From a virus: a DNA stretch of 58,953 nucleotides. Location of the stretch: IMG/VR virus record IMGVR_UViG_3300009788_000015, positions 1-58,953 of that record; one strand, 5' to 3'. Under the pieces are notes generated by a model, which saw nothing but the letters and a program-made list of their open reading frames with translations, had not been told where the DNA came from and did no database searches. Made by a program: the position numbers and the translations under genes. Positions 53,278 through 58,953 of this stretch are shown here, piece after piece. Within the stretch, counting starts at the first letter, position 1, and every line of letters begins with the position of its first letter.

Positions 53278-56058
53278 TTACCCCGCCAGGTCCAGGACCT
53301 GCTTTGCCTTGTCGCTGTTCGCCCCGAACTCCACGATGATGTCCTCCGTCACCTCGCCGCTCTTGACCACCTGGCGCACCATCTCGGTCGGGTCGGCCAC
53401 GATCGCAACGTTGACGTTCACGACGGGCGCCGGCTGCCGCACGTCGGCCGCGTTCGGCACGATGGTCCCCGTGCGGTTCGGCACGAAGAGCTCCTGCCCA
53501 CCCTCGTTCACCGGCAGCGGGGCCTGGCCCGGCTGCACCGTCTTGCCGAACTGCGCGCCGGCGTTGATGCCCCCGCCCAGGAGTCCGCCGACGCCGCCGG
53601 TCGCGGCCGACAGCGCCTGGACGATCAGCAGCCGGGCGATGATGCGGATCAGGTCGTCTAGGACCGCGGTCGCGAACTGATTGAACTCGAACTTGCCGGT
53701 CTTCGCGAACTCGACGATCGCGTCCGTCGCGCGGTCCGCGAACACGTTCACGACCTTCTCGCCGACCGCCGCGAAGTCCTCGGCCTCGATGGCGATCTTC
53801 GCGAACGCCCTGGTGAACCCGTCGCCGAGCTCGGTGGACGCCTGGAGCTGGCGGAGCCGCAGATCCTCCAGCGCAACGCCGATCTCGTCGGTGAGCGCCG
53901 GCTGCTGCCTCCGCAGTTCCAGGAGGTCCGCCTCCTGCTGGAGGAGCTGGGCGGTCACGTCGAGCTGCCTGCCCAGGCCCTCCACCCTGGCCTGCATCGC
54001 GGCCGCCTCGTTGAGCCGCCGCTGCCCGTCGAGTTTCTTCTCCAGGGCCACCAACTCGGCCTCGTCCAGCACGACACCCTGAGCCTTCAGTCGGTTCGCG
54101 ACGATGAGGGCGTCGCGCCTCGCGCCGTCGATCGTCGTGGCCCGGATCAGGAGTTCGTTCTCGCGCGCCTGAAGGCCCTCGTTGAGCTTCTTGACGGCCT
54201 GGCGCCTGCGGGCCGCCTGGGTCGCCTCCTCTTCTTGGGCGGTGAGGACCAGGAGTTGCGCCTTCTCAAAGAGGGTGAGCTCGCGCCCCTTCTCCTCGAT
54301 GGCAAGCTTCGCCCTCGCGAAGCTAAGGAGCCTGCCCTCCAGGCCGGCCGTCGCCTGCAGGGCCCTGTTGCGCTTCTCGATCGACACGACCTGCTGCGCG
54401 AACGGGTCCTCTGCCACCGCCTTCTTGGGCCTCGCGGCCTCAACCTCGGCGTTGAACTTCTCTTGGCTGATCTTCCCCCGGTCGAGCAACTCGTTCAGGT
54501 CTGCCTGCAGTTGGTTGAACTCCTTCTGGGGCGCTTTCAATCTCGCTAGGAGGTCTGCCTGGCGTTTGGTCGCTGCAGCGAGTTCGAGCTTTACGGCCGC
54601 GGCTGCTGCCGTAGCTCGTTCAACTTCCTTAGTTGCCACGACGTCTTTGCGCAACTTGCCGGTAATCGCGTCCAAAGTTGCCTCAAGCTTGGCGAGCTGA
54701 GCGAGCTGGGAGTCGCTCGCGCCAAAGCCTCTATCCTTCTGCAGGGCAAGGGCATCGTTGATCGCCTTGATCTCACGCTTCACGGCTTGGATCGCCGTGC
54801 CCGCCACGTTGAAGCTCCTGTCCAGCTCGTTCTCCTTGACGTTGCGGTTGAGGTCCTCCACGAGGCCATTGAGCTCCTTGTAAACTCGCACGACCTGCGT
54901 GATCGCCACCACACTGATTGCCAGTGCCGCGCTGAACTTGAGCTGCTGGATTGCGGCCGCCTTCGTCGCCACGGCGAGCTTTTCTGTCGCGAACCTCGCC
55001 GCCACCGCGCCGACGACGTACTTCGTCACCAAGATCGTTCCAAGGGACCCGACCACGATCGCCACCAACTCCAGGTTGTTGCCGAGCAGGGTGATTCCGC
55101 TGGCGAGTGTGGAGGACGCGCCCGTGGAGTCGTTGAACTTGCCGACCAGCACCGTCGCGTTGTTCCCCAGCACCGTGAACGACTGGCCGATCGTCGTTGA
55201 CGTCCTCTCGAACTGCGCGGCGGTCTCGACCGAGCCCTCCAAGAAGCCCTTGAAGAACTCCTTGGACGTGACCTCGCCCTTGATGATGAGCCCGCGCAGC
55301 TTGCTGACCGACCCTCCGGTCCGCTCGATCCCCCTGGCCGCGGCCTGCGCAATGGGGAAGGCGCCCTCCAGGATCGAGTTGAACTCCTCGGCGCGGACGA
55401 TGCCGGAGCCCAGGGCCTGCGAGAGCTGCAGGAGCGCGCCCGATGAGCTCGCCGCGGACGAGCCCTGCACCGCGAGCGCCTTGCCCACGCGCTCGGTGAA
55501 CAGCAGCAGTTCCGCCTGCGAGGCACCGAGCTCGTCCGCCGCGAGCGAGCCGCGCTGGTAGAGCTGCACGACGCTCCCGATCCCGGTCCTCGTCAGGTTG
55601 GCGATCCTGACCAGGTCGGTGAAGGTGTCGTTGAGCTCATCCTGGTCGGGGATAATCGTGCGCAGCCTGTTCTGCAGGATCTGGAACTCGTCGGAGAGCC
55701 TGACGACCTGCCGGATGACGAGCGCGATGCCGATGCCGGCGAACACGCGCCGAAGGGTGCTCCCCAGGACGCTCGCCTTCTTCTTCGACGCATCCAGTCC
55801 GTCGTTGAACTTCTTGATGCGCAGGTTGTCGATCCCGTCGTCGATCGTGCGCAGGCGCCCCGCCGCGATCTCGGCCTGGAGCTCGGTCCGCTCCAGGGTG
55901 TTGTTGATCCGCTGGAGCGCCGCGGTGGTGCCCCGGTCGCGGATCGACAGCGCGTCGGTCAGGGCCCTCTTGAGCTGGAGGGCCTCCTTCTCGGTCTTGT
56001 CCAGCGCGCGGTCGACCTTCTTCTGCTCGCCGACCGCCTTCCGCGGGTCTATGACCAC
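53278..56058 (-). CDS. Tail tape measure protein
   Basis: At least 926 aa. The TMP domain is recognisable: TFTDLVRIANLTRTGIGSVVQLYQRG, LGASQAELLLFTERVGKALAVQG, GALLQLSQALGSGIVRAEEFNSIL and LIIKGEVTSKEFFKGFLEG, followed by long coiled coils and hydrophobic segments (IALVIRQVVRL; LEVVAIVVGSLGTILVTKY-type). The listed GTG gives VVIDPRKAV, whereas the same frame continues upstream as IVTFRID before it, matching the usual beginning of such proteins, with an ATA codon at 56079 4 nt after GGGGGTGG. The true start is therefore uncertain. An inserted endonuclease gene lies just upstream. Confidence 0.85.
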   Translation of the reverse strand: MVIDPRKAVGEQKKVDRALDKTEKEALQLKRALTDALSIRDRGTTAALQRINNTLERTELQAEIAAGRLRTIDDGIDNLRIKKFNDGLDASKKKASVLGSTLRRVFAGIGIALVIRQVVRLSDEFQILQNRLRTIIPDQDELNDTFTDLVRIANLTRTGIGSVVQLYQRGSLAADELGASQAELLLFTERVGKALAVQGSSAASSSGALLQLSQALGSGIVRAEEFNSILEGAFPIAQAAARGIERTGGSVSKLRGLIIKGEVTSKEFFKGFLEGSVETAAQFERTSTTIGQSFTVLGNNATVLVGKFNDSTGASSTLASGITLLGNNLELVAIVVGSLGTILVTKYVVGAVAARFATEKLAVATKAAAIQQLKFSAALAISVVAITQVVRVYKELNGLVEDLNRNVKENELDRSFNVAGTAIQAVKREIKAINDALALQKDRGFGASDSQLAQLAKLEATLDAITGKLRKDVVATKEVERATAAAAAVKLELAAATKRQADLLARLKAPQKEFNQLQADLNELLDRGKISQEKFNAEVEAARPKKAVAEDPFAQQVVSIEKRNRALQATAGLEGRLLSFARAKLAIEEKGRELTLFEKAQLLVLTAQEEEATQAARRRQAVKKLNEGLQARENELLIRATTIDGARRDALIVANRLKAQGVVLDEAELVALEKKLDGQRRLNEAAAMQARVEGLGRQLDVTAQLLQQEADLLELRRQQPALTDEIGVALEDLRLRQLQASTELGDGFTRAFAKIAIEAEDFAAVGEKVVNVFADRATDAIVEFAKTGKFEFNQFATAVLDDLIRIIARLLIVQALSAATGGVGGLLGGGINAGAQFGKTVQPGQAPLPVNEGGQELFVPNRTGTIVPNAADVRQPAPVVNVNVAIVADPTEMVRQVVKSGEVTEDIIVEFGANSDKAKQVLDLAG

Positions 56059-56116
56059 GTCGATGCGAAAAGTTACTATTTTACCACCCCCCGAAACGAC
56101 GTGGTAGGATGCCGCC

Positions 56117-56737
56117 GTGGCAATCGTCTACTTGGTCAGCAATGAGGTCACGGGGCTGCACTACGTGGGCTGCACGACCAAGTCCCTGCGGACGCGCTGG
56201 ACGGAGCATGCTTGTGAAGCGAAGTCGAAGCGCACTAGCAGCCCACTGCATGCGGCCATCCGCGAACACGGCGTTGGCGCCTTTCGAATGCGTGTCCTGC
56301 ACCGGGGGGGTCTTAGAGCCATGGCGAAGCTCGAGGCCGCGTGCGTCGAACGCTTGGGGACCACGCACCCGAACGGTTACAACCTGACCACGGGCGGGGC
56401 CGAAGGAGTGCGCTACGTCGAGGAGTCCCGCCGCCGGATGTCGAAGTCGGCCGAGACGCGCGCGTCCAAAGAAGACAGAACGACGCAGCTCGCCGAGGCC
56501 TCTCGAAAACGCTGGCGGCGCCTCCAAACCAAGGAGGCGAGGCGCGTGTCGCTGCCCACCACCGCCGCGCGGAAGGACGCGGCCCGGAGGCGCAGAGACG
56601 TCGTCCTCACCGCTGATGACGTCTCCGTCATCCGCGCTGATTACACGCGCGGTGCGGTCTCCCAACGCACCCTCGCAGAACGATACGACGTATCCCAAGG
56701 AACCATCTCGAACGTCGTGCTGTTCAAGCACTGGTAA
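56117..56737 (+). CDS. GIY-YIG homing endonuclease
   Basis: A 206-aa product, GTG start, the only rightward gene in the tail operon. GIY-YIG core: VYLVSNEVTGLHYVGCTT (Y...YVG), KSLRTRWTEHAC with the conserved Arg, AKLEAACVERLG with Glu, and PNGYNLTTGG. Next come short basic repeats (RYVEESRRRMSKSAE) of modular DNA-binding type, and a C-terminal HTH (SQRTLAERYDVSQGTISNVV). It is a freestanding endonuclease likely inserted between the chaperone and tape measure genes, as often seen in phage tail operons. Confidence 0.9.
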   Translation: MAIVYLVSNEVTGLHYVGCTTKSLRTRWTEHACEAKSKRTSSPLHAAIREHGVGAFRMRVLHRGGLRAMAKLEAACVERLGTTHPNGYNLTTGGAEGVRYVEESRRRMSKSAETRASKEDRTTQLAEASRKRWRRLQTKEARRVSLPTTAARKDAARRRRDVVLTADDVSVIRADYTRGAVSQRTLAERYDVSQGTISNVVLFKHW

Positions 56738-56740
56738 CAC

Positions 56741-57187
56741 CTACCCTCGCCTCCTGGCTGCTGCCTGCCTTCGCTTTTGTAGTCCCGACACCGCGTCGGC
56801 TTTGCCCTTCTTCACGTCGCGCCTAGCCCGCCGCTCCTCCCTCTTGGTTTCCTTGTCCTGCTCCGAGCGGAGGTGGTCCCGGTAGTGCCCGTCGAGCACC
56901 AAGATCACCATCGCGAAGTAGTTGCACGTCCCCCTGGGGAGCCCGTGCTTGTGCCCGTAGTCCCACGCCTTGCTCCACGGGATCGGGCCGATCCCGTTTC
57001 CAGGGAAGGAGCGCTCCGTGCTCAAGCAGGAGAACGCCAACAGGTAGAAGTCGTCTCCCCTCCGGACCGGCGGCCGCTTGACGTACCACTCGGGGAGACG
57101 TCCACGAGTGCTGCGCTGGTACTGGCCGGACTCGATCGCCCACCCGTCTCGGGCCCAGCGCTCGCTCCAGAACAGCCGCCACTTCAG
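56741..57187 (-). CDS. Tail assembly chaperone, GT extension (translated by -1 frameshift)
   Basis: This 148-aa frame has no usable start near its beginning. It continues the G frame from the slippery GGGAAAC, one base back, giving GKLKWRLFWSERWARD. The segment IPWSKAWDYGHKHGLPRGTCNYFAMVIL and the basic C-terminus (EERRARRDVKKGK) look like the T part of phage chaperones. The fused product would be about 312 aa. GT and G together help the tape measure fold and recruit tube subunits. Confidence 0.8.
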   Translation of the reverse strand: MKWRLFWSERWARDGWAIESGQYQRSTRGRLPEWYVKRPPVRRGDDFYLLAFSCLSTERSFPGNGIGPIPWSKAWDYGHKHGLPRGTCNYFAMVILVLDGHYRDHLRSEQDKETKREERRARRDVKKGKADAVSGLQKRRQAAARRRG

Positions 57188-57678
57188 TTTCCCGCTACGA
57201 CACCCGCGTTCGGCTGACGCTGCTCGTCCAGGTCCTCCGGGCTCAGGAACCTCTCCGGGCGCATGCAGAACAGCCGCAACTTGTCGAAGATCCAGCGCGG
57301 CAGCGCCTTGACGAGCGCGCGGCGGTTCTCCGCGGTGTCCGGGACCTCCTTGCCGGTCTTCTTGTTCAGGACGCCGCCCATGCCCACCACCACGTACTTC
57401 GGGTAGAGGACCCGGTCTTCCTTGCGGTCCTCGTCCGCGTCCTCGTTGGTGAGCCTTCCGGCCAGCGCAATCGCCTGCTGGCGATTGCCGCTCATGCGGA
57501 GCGACGCGGCCTGGTAGTCCTCGTTCTCCGGCATCGCGGTCCGCACCGTCAGGTACGCCCCGGGCGAGACCCAGGGCATGTCGAAGCGCGCGGTCGCTTC
57601 GCTGATCTCGAGGTGCGAGAAGTCCGGCGTCCACACGTTGTTGGTCGCCTCCTGCGGAGGCGGTGTTGCCGTAGTCAT
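57184..57678 (-). CDS. Tail assembly chaperone G
   Basis: A 164-aa product starting MTTATPPPQEATNNVWTPDF. It ends GVVAGN directly at the slippery site with stop TGA next to it. Size, position between the major tail protein and tape measure, and the frameshift partner identify it as lambda gpG-like. The middle (KYVVVGMGGVLNKKTGKEVP, LVKALPRWIFDKLRLFCM) is mixed alpha/beta. It binds the tape measure and is not part of the finished tail. Confidence 0.8.
   Translation of the reverse strand: MTTATPPPQEATNNVWTPDFSHLEISEATARFDMPWVSPGAYLTVRTAMPENEDYQAASLRMSGNRQQAIALAGRLTNEDADEDRKEDRVLYPKYVVVGMGGVLNKKTGKEVPDTAENRRALVKALPRWIFDKLRLFCMRPERFLSPEDLDEQRQPNAGVVAGN
57187..57193 (-). other. Programmed -1 ribosomal frameshift site (GGGAAAC)
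   Basis: On the leftward strand the heptamer G-GGA-AAC is read in the G frame just before TGA (57184-57186). Slipping back one base gives GGG-AAA and opens the T frame. This X-XXY-YYZ form is the same class as the lambda GGGAAAG site. Confidence 0.8.
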
Positions 57679-57720
57679 GTCGGTCGTCCTCTTGAAGTCT
57701 CTTCTTGCCCGCTACGGGCG

Positions 57721-58953
57721 CTAGGCTGCCAGCACGCCGGGCACGGCCGGGAACAGCGAGATCCCGATGTCGTAGCCGAACGTGGCGGACGTGAAGGACG
57801 AGCCGGTGACGTTGACGAGCACCGACTGGTCCACGGGGAACTCGCGGCCACCCCCGCCCAGCGTCAGCTCGGGCATGTCGAGGGCGATCGCCCCGTCCTC
57901 GTTGGAGAGGATGGCGGCGAAGGTCACGGTCGTGTTGTTCTTAATCGCGTTGATGATGCTCTTGTTGGTGAACAGCATCTGCCCCTCAAGGTTGACCTCG
58001 AAGAGGCCCGCGTTCACGAACACCGCGCCCCGGGTGCCGAGGCACTTCTCGGGCGAGACGTTGTTCAGGAAGTTTATCGTGAGCGACTTGAAGCACACGT
58101 CGGAGATCAGGGAGATCACGTCGGTCGTGATGCTGATGATGTCCGAGCTGGTGTTGAACGCGGTCTTCTTCAGCGGCGCGACGGCGGTCGCGGCGCCCGT
58201 CTTCCTGCTCGCCGTGATGTCGTCGCTGTTCGTCCCAATGAAGTTCATGCCCATCGTCGACTTGTCGGTCAGCGGCAGGTTGAACGCCATCTCGTTGACG
58301 AAGTTGCCGATCGCGTACTCGAACTCGTCGACGCCGGCGCCGCCCAGGTCGGGATAGCTCACCTCAAACTGGTAGGAGCGCTCGAGGAACCGGGCGTCGT
58401 CCGCGTCGGCCGTCACCACCACGTTGCGCAGGAACCGGCCGTACATCACGTCGATGGTCTCGGGCGTGTGCGGCCCAGCGGTGCCGAGGGTCACGTCCAG
58501 CTTGTCGAGCGTCAGGGTGGTCGCGTCGAGCGCGCTGACCCTAGCGAAGCCGAAGACGTCGTCGGTGCCGGCGTCGTCGTAGGCGTTCTGCACGTCGCCG
58601 CTGGCGTCCGGGCTGCCGATGTGGATGTACTGACCGACCAGGATGCCGACCGTCGTCCAGTCGACGTCGGCCGCGGAGACCAGGGTCGCCGTCGAGCCGG
58701 TGATCGTCAGGGTCAGGTCGTCGGTGCGGATGCCAGCGACCTCCAGCGTGGCGTTGGTGGGTGGGGTCTCGTCCACCAGGACGGTGGTGACGTCGACGCT
58801 GGTGTCCGTCGAGGCCACGTCTGCCGCGAGAACGTGCAGCCCGTTGTTGATCGCGCTGGTGTAGCCCTTCGACCACAGCAGCGTCTGCAGCGTCAGGGCG
58901 CCGAACTGAACCTTGCCGGCGAGCAGCGCCGACGCGGAGTCGATCGTGAACAC
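57721..58953 (-). CDS. Major tail (tube) protein, C-terminal part (continues from the left end)
   Basis: 410 codons to the stop at 57721, in frame with the left-end part once the ends are joined; whole product ~525 aa. The middle (STDTSVDVTTVLVDE, PTNATLEVAGIRTDDLTLTI) has Ig-like repeat character, and residues around EFEYAIGNFVNEMAFNL and PELTLGGGGREFPVDQSVLVNV form the conserved tube end. It lies directly upstream of the chaperone genes in the transcription order. The size, larger than a ~250-aa basic tube protein, suggests an inserted decorating domain. Confidence 0.85.
   Translation of the reverse strand: MFTIDSASALLAGKVQFGALTLQTLLWSKGYTSAINNGLHVLAADVASTDTSVDVTTVLVDETPPTNATLEVAGIRTDDLTLTITGSTATLVSAADVDWTTVGILVGQYIHIGSPDASGDVQNAYDDAGTDDVFGFARVSALDATTLTLDKLDVTLGTAGPHTPETIDVMYGRFLRNVVVTADADDARFLERSYQFEVSYPDLGGAGVDEFEYAIGNFVNEMAFNLPLTDKSTMGMNFIGTNSDDITASRKTGAATAVAPLKKTAFNTSSDIISITTDVISLISDVCFKSLTINFLNNVSPEKCLGTRGAVFVNAGLFEVNLEGQMLFTNKSIINAIKNNTTVTFAAILSNEDGAIALDMPELTLGGGGREFPVDQSVLVNVTGSSFTSATFGYDIGISLFPAVPGVLAA
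58831..58953. repeat. Terminal direct repeat, right copy (circular contig overlap)
   Basis: Exact duplicate of 1-123. It encodes part of the major tail protein in the same frame as the left copy. It should be counted once when the genome is closed. Confidence 0.95.

Noticed and set aside
1-58953. tRNA genes, CRISPR arrays, insertion sequences, integrase or attachment sites
   Set aside because: No cloverleaf-like sequence, regularly spaced repeats, transposase or recombinase motifs were noticed on reading; the only long duplication is the terminal overlap.

Overview
The window is the assembled genome of a double-stranded DNA tailed bacteriophage with siphovirus-type (long non-contractile tail) gene content, and it is rich in G+C. 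The first and last 123 bases are identical, and one tail gene runs in frame across the joined ends, so the molecule closes to a circle of 58,830 bp. No tRNA, rRNA, CRISPR array, insertion sequence, integrase or recognisable CI-type repressor was seen, which suggests, without proving, a lytic life style. The host cannot be fixed from sequence. A protein with a lipobox and several near-leaderless gene starts are the only hints.

Transcription is strongly polarised. A divergent intergenic region at 23413-23558 separates a rightward early block (23559-33932) from everything else, which is read leftward on the minus strand. Going left from 23412 come a RepA-type helicase, a RusA Holliday-junction resolvase fused to two helix-turn-helix domains, a run of small accessory genes (18-20 kb), a ParB-like/DNA methyltransferase, both terminase subunits, portal, MuF-like head protein, scaffold, major capsid protein, two head-associated proteins, a beta-helix protein, and connector, stopper and tail-terminator genes. 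The leftward block continues through the closed ends with the major tail protein, tail chaperones G/GT (with a -1 slippery site), tape measure protein and tail tip proteins, down to 44811. The only rightward gene inside it is a GIY-YIG homing endonuclease at 56117. From 44766 down to 33915 the leftward strand carries a long accessory block of short overlapping genes, many Cys-rich (probably zinc-binding) or with one membrane segment.

The rightward block holds the replication functions: a SNF2-type helicase, small unknowns, a winged-helix-like protein, a DUF2800 (Cas4-like) nuclease, a DUF2815 ssDNA-binding protein, a broken or frameshifted C5 cytosine methyltransferase and a family A DNA polymerase. 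Together with RepA and RusA on the other strand these form a self-sufficient replication and recombination set.

The most interesting structure not explained by genes: five copies of an 11-mer at 21182-21379 that cross coding frames (candidate origin iterons); a GTTGGCTTT motif found in five intergenic sites, always on the leftward strand and usually with a -10-like box 17-18 bp away (candidate phage promoters); two terminator/promoter junctions, one bounding a candidate ~150-nt small RNA; and a duplicated two-HTH module present both fused to RusA and as a stand-alone protein. No classical lysis cassette could be recognised.
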